DNA of 40,359 bases from Microcaldota archaeon. GTDB lineage: Archaea > Micrarchaeota > Micrarchaeia > Anstonellales > Anstonellaceae. The translations under genes and the position numbers were made by a program. Shown here in pieces: positions 27,642 to 35,692 of the stretch. The notes under the pieces are model-generated. The model was not told where the DNA came from. It was given only the letters and a program-made list of their open reading frames with translations, and made no database searches. The stretch's first letter is position 1. Each line of letters starts with the position of its first letter. The DNA is taken from the NCBI GenBank assembly GCA_026413965.1, contig JAOAJY010000005.1, forward strand, positions 1-40,359, given 5' to 3'.

Positions 27642-28291
27642 ACAGCTATGCGGTGCTTGCCTCTGGGTTTGAGCATCTAAGCTATCCTTTGGGCAAAATC
27701 CAGTCTTGCGACAAATTGTCATTCACGTGCGCAAAGCAGAATTTCATGCTGCACAAGCTTAGGAGCAAAACCCAGGCGGAAATGATAATCGGCTCATCTG
27801 ACTGGATTTCCGCCCACTCTTCCCTGCCGGTTGGCTATGTCGAGAATTACCAAAGGGAAGTATTCCTGGTCTGCGCAGTCTCAGGCAATAGCCTGCCGCC
27901 TGAAGGCATGGACAAGAAAAGCAGGATGGATTATTGCGTCGCGGTCATAAGAAGGCTTTCAGCTTTGCATTCTGAGGGGTTTGGCTGCGGCGGCATTTCT
28001 CCAGAGGGGGTTGAATATTTCCGCAAAGAGGCAAGGCTCAAAGACCCGTCAACGATTTTCGCCTTAAGCGATGAGGACCGCATTTTTTTTGAGGCTGCTG
28101 CCACGCTGCGCTCTCTTTTGGCAAAAGGATACGCGGGCAAAAAGGAGCTCCCCTACCTAGCGTCAGTATATCTGTCCAGCTCCCCGATATGCCGGGACGG
28201 GGCAGTTGCCTACATCAAGGGCAGAGGGCTTTCTTGCGCAAAGCCGCATCTTGCAATAGCCGAGGCTGCGATGAGGTTTCTTGGGGTCTAA
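27638..28291 (+). CDS. Hypothetical protein with degenerate protein-kinase-like C-lobe pattern
   Basis: RMDYCVAVIRRLSALHSEGFGCGGISPEGVEYFRKEARLKDPSTIFAL...FFEAAATLRSLLAKG resembles LHxxGxxHGDLSPENV...DFG...ALGxTLxxLL with the catalytic His/Asp lost. Confidence 0.6.
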   Translation: MNSYAVLASGFEHLSYPLGKIQSCDKLSFTCAKQNFMLHKLRSKTQAEMIIGSSDWISAHSSLPVGYVENYQREVFLVCAVSGNSLPPEGMDKKSRMDYCVAVIRRLSALHSEGFGCGGISPEGVEYFRKEARLKDPSTIFALSDEDRIFFEAAATLRSLLAKGYAGKKELPYLASVYLSSSPICRDGAVAYIKGRGLSCAKPHLAIAEAAMRFLGV

Positions 28292-30595
28292 TCAGCTTTC
28301 TTTTTTGACCTGGGTCGGCTGGTTTTTTGACTTGTCCCTCTCAAGCCGGAAAACCGCGCCTTCTGCGCCTTCAGCCAGCGCCGGCTCATGCGTTATCACG
28401 AATGTCTGCTCCACAATCGAGGGTATCTTCTTGCCTATCGCCTGGGATAGCATGGAAATGGCTTCAGAATCCAAATTATGCGTTGGCTCGTCCAATATCA
28501 GCCAAGACAAATCTGGCGTCAAAACAGCCGCAAAAGCTATCCGCAAAGCGAGGCAGAGGCAAGCCCTCTCTCCCCCAGAGGCTATGGCATCAACATCAGC
28601 CCAGCCTCCTGCCTTGCGCATCATGAGCCGGTAGTCCTTGTCATCAGCCTCCAGCTTGACTTCCGGATAGTCTCCATAAGGATAAATGGAAGGCCATATC
28701 TCCCCAAGCGCCTGGTTTATCTCCTCAACAAAAAGATTGCGCATCTCAGACTGCGCTGACAGCAGGCTGTTTTTGTATATCACCATGCTGCTGGCAGCCT
28801 CGCTGTATTTTGCCGCAAGTATCCGCTTCCTCTCAAGCTCAGCAAGCGTTTCCCTCTCTTTTTTTAGCATCTGCTCAATCAAGCCAAGCTGGCTTCTCTC
28901 AGCCTGTAGCTGCGCCTCTGTTTTGGCGCGCTCCACCCTGAGGTTCTCCGCCTCTTTCCTCCAAGCCTCGTGCTCCTCCTCGCTGAATTTCATCTGCGAA
29001 AGCCTCTGCTCTGCTGCAATCAGCTTCTCTTCCGCATCTTTCAAGTCTTGGAAAAGCTGGTTGGCCCTCAAAGCTTCCTCAAGGCTGCTTCTTGCTTCCT
29101 GGGCTTTCTTCTCGCATGCAGCAAGCGCATCCTCCAGGCTTTCAGCAAGCTGCTCTGCCTGGCTCTTTTTTCTGATGGCATCCTCCAGCTCTTTCCTTGC
29201 CAACTCCGCGCCTTCAGCCTCCTCTTTGAGCATGGCAAGCTCCTTTTCCATCACTTTGGCTTGCTGCAGGGTTTTTTGGAGCCTCTCAGCCTCGCTCTTT
29301 CTTTGGGAAGCCGCCTGCCCTTCCAATGAAGCCTCTTTTCTTTTTTGCTCAAGCTTTCTTTTCTTCTCTTCCCTCAAGGCTGATGCTCTGCCTTCAGGCA
29401 AGTCTGAATCGCAAACAGGGCATTTGGCCCCAGCCTCCGCCAGCACCTTGACAGCATTTTCCATCTCCTCTGCCTCGGCAAGCAGGCGCGACTGGCTTTC
29501 AGCATGAAGCGCCGCGTCCTTCTGCAAATCCGCAAGCAATCTTTCAATCTCAAGCAAGCTTTTGCCTTCCAAAAACCGATTCATATTTGAGGAAATCTCC
29601 GCTGCCCTTCTGCCTTTCGCCTCAGCTGCTTTCAGCTTGCTTTCCAGCACTGCCATGCTGCTTTTGGCTGATGAAAGCAAGGCCTGGGCATCCTTGATTT
29701 TGCTTTTGCATACTGCAACTTCACGCTCAGCCTCAGCCTTTTTTGACGAAAGCTCCCTAAGCTCGCTTTCCTCAAAACGCTTCTTGCCATGGCACTCTTC
29801 CCTCAGCCTCTCCAAAGCGCCTTTTGCCTGCTGCGATTCTGAGCGGAGAGCCATCCACTCCGCCCTGGCTTTTTCAAGCGCCAAAAGAGCCTCCTTCTTC
29901 TCGTTGAGCAGGCGTGAGAGCCTCTCATTTTTTTCGGCAAGAGCAAAAATTGCTTCTTGCCTGCCTGCCTTCTGCGACTCCAGCTCAGCAATCTTTTTTT
30001 CAGCCTCTGCTATCCTTTCTGGCTGGCAGCTTGAGGACAAAAGCTCCGCCTGCTCGTAAAGCTTGGTTGAGGCTGCCTGGGCAGCTTCCCTTGCCAAATC
30101 AAACTGCCCAAGCCCAAGCAAGCCGTCAATCTCCTCCTTTCTTGACCTGGGGTTGAGCAAAAGAAGGTAGTCTATTTTGTTTTGCTCTGAGTAAATCGCC
30201 CTTGTGAAAAGATCGTAGTCCACCCCCAAGATTTCCTGGACAAATTCTGTGACTGCCCTGGCTCCCTTTTGCACAAGCTTGCCGTCCTGCCGAGCCTCTG
30301 CCTCAGAAATCTTTTTGCCCACCCTCCTTTCAATCCTATACCGCTTGCCACCTTTCTCAAATTCCAGCTCCACCAAAGCGTATGTGGCTTGGCTTCCTGA
30401 GCTGACCAAGTTCTCTGTGCTCTGGTCCCTTCTGCTCATTTTTGGGAAGTTCCCATAGAGGGCAAAGCATATTGCGTCCAAAACAGAGCTTTTGCCTGCA
30501 CCCATCCTCCCAAGCAGTATGTTGGCTCCCCTGCTGAAATAGAACTGCGAAGATGAGTGGGACTTCCAATTCTCAAGGCGAAGATGCAATATCAC
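28292..30595 (-). CDS. rad50: DNA double-strand break repair ATPase Rad50
   Basis: LLGRMGAGKSSVLDAICFALYG Walker A, zinc hook GAKCPVCDSDLPEG, ASGGERACLCLALRIAF signature, DLSWLILDEPTHNLDSEA Walker B/D-loop, coiled coils. Confidence 0.95.
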   Translation of the reverse strand: MILHLRLENWKSHSSSQFYFSRGANILLGRMGAGKSSVLDAICFALYGNFPKMSRRDQSTENLVSSGSQATYALVELEFEKGGKRYRIERRVGKKISEAEARQDGKLVQKGARAVTEFVQEILGVDYDLFTRAIYSEQNKIDYLLLLNPRSRKEEIDGLLGLGQFDLAREAAQAASTKLYEQAELLSSSCQPERIAEAEKKIAELESQKAGRQEAIFALAEKNERLSRLLNEKKEALLALEKARAEWMALRSESQQAKGALERLREECHGKKRFEESELRELSSKKAEAEREVAVCKSKIKDAQALLSSAKSSMAVLESKLKAAEAKGRRAAEISSNMNRFLEGKSLLEIERLLADLQKDAALHAESQSRLLAEAEEMENAVKVLAEAGAKCPVCDSDLPEGRASALREEKKRKLEQKRKEASLEGQAASQRKSEAERLQKTLQQAKVMEKELAMLKEEAEGAELARKELEDAIRKKSQAEQLAESLEDALAACEKKAQEARSSLEEALRANQLFQDLKDAEEKLIAAEQRLSQMKFSEEEHEAWRKEAENLRVERAKTEAQLQAERSQLGLIEQMLKKERETLAELERKRILAAKYSEAASSMVIYKNSLLSAQSEMRNLFVEEINQALGEIWPSIYPYGDYPEVKLEADDKDYRLMMRKAGGWADVDAIASGGERACLCLALRIAFAAVLTPDLSWLILDEPTHNLDSEAISMLSQAIGKKIPSIVEQTFVITHEPALAEGAEGAVFRLERDKSKNQPTQVKKES

Positions 30596-30610
30596 ATTTT
30601 CCCTCGCAAG

Positions 30611-30844
30611 CTAAAATATTTCCTCAATGCTGCTGCAGCGGGCTTTGTAAACCTCCACATATGCGCGATAGCGCATGAAAAAACGGTCTGCCATGCCCTC
30701 CGCAGAGTCCTCCACCACCAGGACTGATTTGGTTTTCCATGGGTATGAAGACAGCCGGCTTTTGCCCAAGTCGTAGTAAAAGCGCCTTTTTACGCGGTTG
30801 TAGTCCCGCAGGCGAGTCTTTATGTCGTAAAAGTAAATCAGCAT
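30611..30844 (-). CDS. Hypothetical 77-aa protein directly upstream of rad50
   Basis: MLIYFYDIKTRLRDYNRVKRRFYYDLGKSRLSSYPWKTKSVLVVEDSAEGMADRFFMRYRAYVEVYKARCSSIEEIF; 15-bp gap to rad50; TATA-like CTTTTATGTA upstream on the minus strand. Confidence 0.75.
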   Translation of the reverse strand: MLIYFYDIKTRLRDYNRVKRRFYYDLGKSRLSSYPWKTKSVLVVEDSAEGMADRFFMRYRAYVEVYKARCSSIEEIF

Positions 30845-30914
30845 GGAAACACGCCACCCATGTGTCCATGGTTACATAAAAGCCTTTTCTTTTCGCGCAA
30901 TCTCTTTTGGATTC

Positions 30915-31169
30915 TCAAAGCCGGTCCATGGAGACTACTTCCACTCCGGAAACATTGGGAAGCTTGCCTGCCTTCTCCTCAAGAAGGTCCGCGCCGCCAG
31001 CCCCGTCCTCCACTATGAAAGTCAGCATCAGCGCCACAATTCCAAAGGCAACAGGCTGCTCCTCCACCTTGTAGGGCTTAAGCTGGGAAACTGCGTCTTC
31101 TTTCAGCTTTTCAAAGCCTTCCATGCTTTCAGGCATCACTTTCAGGACCACTGCCACCTTTCCCATCAA
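30915..31169 (-). CDS. ef1b: Translation elongation factor aEF-1 beta
   Basis: GKVAVVLKVMPESMEGFEKLKEDAV...EEQPVAFGIVALMLTFIVEDGAGGADLLEEKAGKLPNVSGVEVVSMDRL matches aEF1B. Confidence 0.93.
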   Translation of the reverse strand: MMGKVAVVLKVMPESMEGFEKLKEDAVSQLKPYKVEEQPVAFGIVALMLTFIVEDGAGGADLLEEKAGKLPNVSGVEVVSMDRL

Positions 31170-31175
31170 AGCACC

Positions 31176-31331
31176 TTATGGCCCAATTTTGCCGGTTGAG
31201 GGGCAGACATACGGAAGGGAAATCCTCCTGCAGCTTTTGCACCTTACTATCTTCACCGAAGGGTCATAAGGAGACGGGAACTCGGAGTAGTCCCTGGTCT
31301 GCGATCCGCATGTTGTGCATTTTTTCAGCAT
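31176..31331 (-). CDS. Small Zn-ribbon RNA-binding protein (COG2888/HVO_2753-like), 51 aa, degenerate cysteines; absent from the ORF track
   Basis: My reverse-complement translation gives MLKKCTTCGSQTRDYSEFPSPYDPSVKIVRCKSCRRISLPYVCPSTGKIGP*. It sits directly upstream of aEF-1 beta and the C-terminal ...GPxx ending and CxxC spacing match the family. Confidence 0.8.
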   Translation of the reverse strand: MLKKCTTCGSQTRDYSEFPSPYDPSVKIVRCKSCRRISLPYVCPSTGKIGP

Positions 31332-31392
31332 GAAGCCTCACCTTTCAGCCATTTTAGTGGGCAATAAGGTTAAAAGCCTGGCGGTGCGGGAG

Positions 31393-32571
31393 TCAAAGAC
31401 CTGCCTGCCTGCGAAGCTCCTTTGCTTTGTCGGTCCTCTCCCAGCTGAAGTCAGGGTCTTGCCTGCCAAAATGCCCATAAGCTGCGGTCTTTGAGTAAAT
31501 GGGCCTGCGCAAGTCCAAGTCCTTTATTATCTGCCCAGGCTTGAGCCTGAAGTTTCTTTTTATCAGCTCCTCTATTTTCTCCTTGGGTATTTTCTCGGTG
31601 CCATAAGTCTCCACAAATATGGAAACCGGGTCCGCTATCCCTATCGCGTAGGCAAGCTGCACTTCGCATCTGTCCGCGATCCCTGCGGCAACTATGTTTT
31701 TGGCTATGTATCTTGCCATGTAGCATGCGGACCGGTCCACCTTGGTCGGGTCCTTTCCAGAAAAGCACCCTCCGCCATGAGATGCCATTCCGCCGTATGT
31801 GTCCGCAATTATTTTTCTTCCTGTAAGCCCGGTGTCTGCGGCAGGGCCGCCAAGCACAAACCTGCCTGTCCCATTGACTATCACTTTTGTGCTTTTTGAG
31901 AAGTATCCCCCAAGGACAGGCTTCACCACCTTCTCAATTATGTCTTTGCGTATCCTTTGGCGGCTTAGCCTCTTTCCGCCATAGCTTTCATCATGCTGGG
32001 CGGCTATCACAACAGCCGAGACTCTTTTTGGGCGGTGCTTCTCGTCGTACTCCACTGTCACTTGCGTCTTTCCGTCAGGGCGCAGGTAGGGGATCGCCTT
32101 CCTTTTTCTTGCCAAGCTGAGCTGATAGGCAAGCTTTTGCGCAAGCGAGATTGGCAAAGGCATAAGCTCAGGCGTTTCCCGGACAGCATATCCGAACATT
32201 ATTCCCTGGTCCCCTGCCCCTATATTCTCCAAATCATCCTCCCTCACCCCTCTGGATATGTCAGGCGATTGCGAGTGGATTGACACAAGAACCCCTGAGC
32301 CTTTGCAGTCAAAGTGGTACTCGGGCTTGTCATAGCCTATTTTCTCCAAAGTCTTGCGCACTATCCCCTCAACGTCAGCGTATCCTGAGGTGGTTATCTC
32401 TCCTGCCACCACCACAAGCCCAGTGGTTGCAAGGGTCTCCACAGCGACATGGGATTTCGGGTCCTGCTCCAAAAGATTGTCCAATATGGCATCAGATATC
32501 TGGTCGCAGACTTTGTCAGGATGCCCCTCAGTCACTGCCTCGGAAGTGAAAAAGTACGACCTTTCAGCCAT
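31393..32571 (-). CDS. metK: S-adenosylmethionine synthetase, bacterial/eukaryotic-type MetK
   Basis: [91 protein letters not shown]. Confidence 0.95.
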   Translation of the reverse strand: MAERSYFFTSEAVTEGHPDKVCDQISDAILDNLLEQDPKSHVAVETLATTGLVVVAGEITTSGYADVEGIVRKTLEKIGYDKPEYHFDCKGSGVLVSIHSQSPDISRGVREDDLENIGAGDQGIMFGYAVRETPELMPLPISLAQKLAYQLSLARKRKAIPYLRPDGKTQVTVEYDEKHRPKRVSAVVIAAQHDESYGGKRLSRQRIRKDIIEKVVKPVLGGYFSKSTKVIVNGTGRFVLGGPAADTGLTGRKIIADTYGGMASHGGGCFSGKDPTKVDRSACYMARYIAKNIVAAGIADRCEVQLAYAIGIADPVSIFVETYGTEKIPKEKIEELIKRNFRLKPGQIIKDLDLRRPIYSKTAAYGHFGRQDPDFSWERTDKAKELRRQAGL

Positions 32572-32669
32572 GAAACCACCTAGTGCCTCGCTGCTTCTTT
32601 ATTTATAAGCTGCGCTGCGGCTTTTATTCTAAAATGAATATTCTTTTTTGAATTTTATTATCAAAACGG

Positions 32670-32678
32670 TTTATATAC
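32670..32678 (+). promoter_or_regulatory. TATA box for the metK-like paralogue
   Basis: TTTATATAC about 27 nt upstream of ATG 32701, consistent with a leaderless transcript. Confidence 0.55.
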
Positions 32679-32700
32679 TGCCTCTGCCGCAACAGCGCCC

Positions 32701-34032
32701 ATGAGAAAACCCAAGCCCAAAGACCAGCTAATTTATGTTCCTGCGGAGTTCAAGCGGAAGGGGCACCCTGACCGGCTGGCAGACTCAATAGCCTCTGCCG
32801 CAGGGGCTTGGCTTTTGGAGCTGGATCCATCAGCAAGGTTCGACATCCAAGTCACCGCGCACTTTGGGCCAATTTTGATCAAGGACGAAAAAGGCAATTC
32901 AGCGGCATCCTACAATCCCTCCCCAGTGGTTTTCATGTGCGGGCAGGTTGAGACCTCTGCAAAATGCGAAGCCTATCTGGAGAAAATGGAGCAAGCCGCG
33001 AGGTATTCTTTTGTGCAGGCAGGCTATGGCGCACAAAATTTTTTTGACCCCAAAGACATATTGGTGATAAGCAGCTTCAACAGGCAATCGCCTGATATAG
33101 CAGCTGGGATAAAAAGGAAAGGCAAGCAGGGAGCAGGGGATGCGACAATCTCGATTGCTTATGCAAGCAACCAGACTTCCAACCATCTCAACGCTTCGCA
33201 TGCCCTTGCGCTTGAGATAAACAGGCTGCTTGACGAGGCTTTTGCGTTTGGCTGGATAGATGGGCTTCAGCCTGATGGCAAAGCCCAGGTGGAGGTTGGG
33301 TTTTGCGGAAGGGAGAAAAGCTTCCCTTTCGGCCCAAAGGCAGCCTCTGACATAGTCGTGGCAGCCCAGCACAGCCCTGGCATTGATATTGGAAAATTCA
33401 GGAAAAAGATAAAGGAGCTTGTTTTTTGCGCAAATGATTCTCTTTTGAGCCTTGCTGGAAAGGCGCTTGGCCTGATAAGCAAAAGCACAAGGATAGTGGT
33501 GAATGGCGCAGGCGATTTTTCAGTAGGCGGGACAATGGCTGACACAGGGGTCAATGGCAGGATGGATTCCCTTTATGTTTCAGGCTCAAGCAGGACGTAT
33601 GGCGGCGGCCTGCTTGTTGGGAGGGACATAACAAAGACCGATGTCTCATGCCTGCTTTCTGCCAGGCTCATTGCCATACAGCTTGTGAATGGCTTTGCGG
33701 AGGATGCAGAAGTCAAGATAACTTATGCCATAGGGGCGACAGAGCCAGAGTCCGTCATCGTCACCGCAAGAGGCTCTCCGTATTCTGACAAGCAGCTTTC
33801 TGCTGCTGTCCAGAAGACTTTTGATTTGAGCCCTGAGGGGATGAAAAGCCTCCTTAGGCTGAATGCCGAGGATTTCCTGTCGATATCCAAAAACGGCTTC
33901 ATAGGGGTGCCTGCCAACGGCTCGCACAAGTGGGAGGAGGCAGATTATGAAAAAATCCGAATACTAAAGTCGCATCTTAAGAGAGGGGCTGCTGTGCCTT
34001 CAGGCTTTGAGGCTAAAGCATTGAGAAGATAG
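32701..34032 (+). CDS. Divergent MetK-like paralogue (S-adenosylmethionine synthetase fold), altered active site
   Basis: Collinear MetK landmarks: KGHPDRLADSIASA, QSPDIAAGI, GAGDATISIAYA, QPDGKAQVEVGF, VNGAGDFSVGGTMADTGVNGRMDSLYVSGSSRTYGGGLLVGRDITKTDVSCLLSARL, ITYAIGATEPESV. Confidence 0.88.
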   Translation: MRKPKPKDQLIYVPAEFKRKGHPDRLADSIASAAGAWLLELDPSARFDIQVTAHFGPILIKDEKGNSAASYNPSPVVFMCGQVETSAKCEAYLEKMEQAARYSFVQAGYGAQNFFDPKDILVISSFNRQSPDIAAGIKRKGKQGAGDATISIAYASNQTSNHLNASHALALEINRLLDEAFAFGWIDGLQPDGKAQVEVGFCGREKSFPFGPKAASDIVVAAQHSPGIDIGKFRKKIKELVFCANDSLLSLAGKALGLISKSTRIVVNGAGDFSVGGTMADTGVNGRMDSLYVSGSSRTYGGGLLVGRDITKTDVSCLLSARLIAIQLVNGFAEDAEVKITYAIGATEPESVIVTARGSPYSDKQLSAAVQKTFDLSPEGMKSLLRLNAEDFLSISKNGFIGVPANGSHKWEEADYEKIRILKSHLKRGAAVPSGFEAKALRR

Positions 34033-34044
34033 CCATCCGCAACG

Positions 34045-34055
34045 CTTTTTTAAAT
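34045..34055 (+). promoter_or_regulatory. TATA box (box A) for tRNA-Arg
   Basis: CTTTTTTAAATG-type sequence about 26 nt before the tRNA 5' end. Confidence 0.45.
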
Positions 34056-34075
34056 GCTGATTATCTATAACCTCT

Positions 34076-34180
34076 GCCCTCGTGGTATAACTTGGATAGC
34101 ATGCGAGCTTGCGGTGGTCTGGGCTTTGCTGCCCAAGCCGCAGAAAGCTTGAGATCAGGGTTCAAATCCCTGCGAGGGCG
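34076..34180 (+). tRNA. tRNA-Arg(GCG) with 31-nt intron (34115..34145) at position 37/38
   Basis: Acceptor GCCCTCG/CGAGGGC, anticodon stem CGAGC/GCTTG, T-arm CAGGG-TTCAAAT-CCCTG. Removing TGGTCTGGGCTTTGCTGCCCAAGCCGCAGAA leaves loop TTGCGGA. BHB: TTGC/GCAG 4-bp helix flanked by 3-nt bulges GGT and AAA, then GGTCTGGGC/GCCCAAGCC hairpin (one mismatch). Confidence 0.9.
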
Positions 34181-34195
34181 CTGGAGGTGCTTGCG

Positions 34196-34258
34196 ATGAG
34201 GAAGGGAAAGAAATCTGCGACAAGAAGGCAGTCAAGAAAAAGGGCAAAATCAAATTAG
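34196..34258 (+). CDS. Putative 20-aa Arg/Lys-rich mini-protein with Shine-Dalgarno
   Basis: ATG-initiated MRKGKKSATRRQSRKRAKSN*, preceded by GGAGGTG at 34183-34189 with 6-nt spacing. Confidence 0.55.
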   Translation: MRKGKKSATRRQSRKRAKSN

Positions 34259-34273
34259 GATGGAAATGGTTTC

Positions 34274-35098
34274 ATGCATGCGACCCAGCAGGATTTCCAG
34301 CACTGCAGAAGCATACTCAAAAGAGGCTCCAAGACCTTTTTCTTTTCCTCAAAGATACTTCCAAGAGGCAGCGAAAAGCCGTTCTGGGCAGTCTATGCTT
34401 TCTGCAGGAAAAGCGACGATATAATAGATGAGGGGAATTTGCCCAAAAAAATCCGGGCAGAGAGGCTTTCGCAGTGGAGAGGCGAGCTTCTTAGGGCTTA
34501 CCGCGGGCAGAAAAGCAGCGACCCGGTAATCCGCGCCTTCGCCCAAACTGCCATGGAGTATTCCATACCAAAGTCTTACCCGCTCACGCTCCTTCGCGGC
34601 GTCTCATCCGACTTGCTTGGGGAAGAAATCAGGACTTTTTCCCAGCTTCGCTCCTACTGCTACTCAGTGGCATCTGTTGTGGGGCTGATGCTTCTTTGCG
34701 TCATGAGGGTGAAGTCCAAGAAGGCAAAAAAGCATGCCATCAATCTGGGGATTGCAATGCAGCTTACCAACATAATAAGGGACGTGGCAGAGGACATGCG
34801 CATGGGAAGGGTATATCTTCCAACAAAGGATTTGGAGGCGCACGGGCTTGTCCGCAAGGACATCCGCCCCAACATGCCTGCTGAAAAAAGGGAGCGCCTG
34901 CGAAAGCTCATAGCTTTTGAATGCAGGAGGGCAAGGCATTACTACAGCCTATCTGTGCAAGGGCTCTCTCTCCTCCCAAAAGAGCTGAGGATAGCCATCG
35001 CCACAGCATCCGCGCTGTACTCCAAGATACTTGATAAGGTGCAAAAGTCCGGGCACGATGTCTTCAGTGCGCAAAAGCTGTCTTCCGCCATGACTTAA
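34274..35098 (+). CDS. crtB: Phytoene/squalene synthase
   Basis: SKTFFFSSKILPRGSEKPFWAVYAFCRKSDDIIDE, DLLGEE, LGIAMQLTNIIRDVAEDMRMGRVYLP. Confidence 0.93.
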   Translation: MHATQQDFQHCRSILKRGSKTFFFSSKILPRGSEKPFWAVYAFCRKSDDIIDEGNLPKKIRAERLSQWRGELLRAYRGQKSSDPVIRAFAQTAMEYSIPKSYPLTLLRGVSSDLLGEEIRTFSQLRSYCYSVASVVGLMLLCVMRVKSKKAKKHAINLGIAMQLTNIIRDVAEDMRMGRVYLPTKDLEAHGLVRKDIRPNMPAEKRERLRKLIAFECRRARHYYSLSVQGLSLLPKELRIAIATASALYSKILDKVQKSGHDVFSAQKLSSAMT

Positions 35099-35373
35099 GC
35101 TTCTGCTTTGCTTTCCCAAAGGATTATTGTTGCAAGCATGAGCGACAGCCCAAACGCCAAATTCTCCAAAGGTATGAATGGCAAAAAGATTCCAAGCGTG
35201 TGCGAGCGGCTGAAGCTCCAAAGGCCTGCCGCAGTCATCAGGTTGTCGAACACCAGCTGGAATGAAAGCGAAATGGCGGATGCAAGAAGAAGAGGGGCAA
35301 GCTGAATTTTTTGCCGCAAAGCTGCATAAATGAGGGCAAAGGCAACAAGTGCAGAAACGATTGTGTATTCCAT
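35095..35373 (-). CDS. crtYd: Lycopene cyclase domain protein, second subunit (CrtYd-like)
   Basis: MEYTIVSALVAFALIYAALRQ...FDNLMTAAGLWSFSRSHTLGIFLPFIPLENLAFGLSLMLATIILWE; PxEexxF-like motif (PLENLAF). Confidence 0.82.
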   Translation of the reverse strand: MEYTIVSALVAFALIYAALRQKIQLAPLLLASAISLSFQLVFDNLMTAAGLWSFSRSHTLGIFLPFIPLENLAFGLSLMLATIILWESKAEA

Positions 35374-35374
35374 G

Positions 35375-35692
35375 CTATCCGCCTTTTCCAGAGGCAGCCT
35401 TCTTTGCAGCCTCCCAAACCACCACATAAAAGAAAGGTATGACCAAGAAAAAAGCAAGCTCCTCAATAGGCTGGTTGAGGATGATGATGCCTGACATTTT
35501 ATCCAACCCAAAGCTCCAATGCCCCCTCTCAACTGCGGCGATGTCCCAAAGCACAAATATGGCGAATACAGGAAGCACTGCTTCGGCAAATCTCCGCAAG
35601 CTGATGCGCATTTTCAGGGCAGAAGCCATCAGCAAGGAAGAAAACAAAACCAAGGCAAGATACCCCAGGTAATAAAACCAGCCCATTTTCAT
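35375..35692 (-). CDS. crtYc: Lycopene cyclase domain protein, first subunit (CrtYc-like)
   Basis: WFYYLGYLALVLFSS...VLWDIAAVERGHWSFGLDKMSGIIILNQPIEELAFFLVIPFFYVVVWEA; PIEELAFF signature. Confidence 0.85.
   Translation of the reverse strand: MKMGWFYYLGYLALVLFSSLLMASALKMRISLRRFAEAVLPVFAIFVLWDIAAVERGHWSFGLDKMSGIIILNQPIEELAFFLVIPFFYVVVWEAAKKAASGKGG

Noticed and set aside
28686-29507. 273-aa plus-strand ORF rich in Ser/Leu/Ala
   Set aside because: Antisense shadow of the rad50 coiled-coil region (Glu/Lys/Ala codons read in reverse); no independent support.
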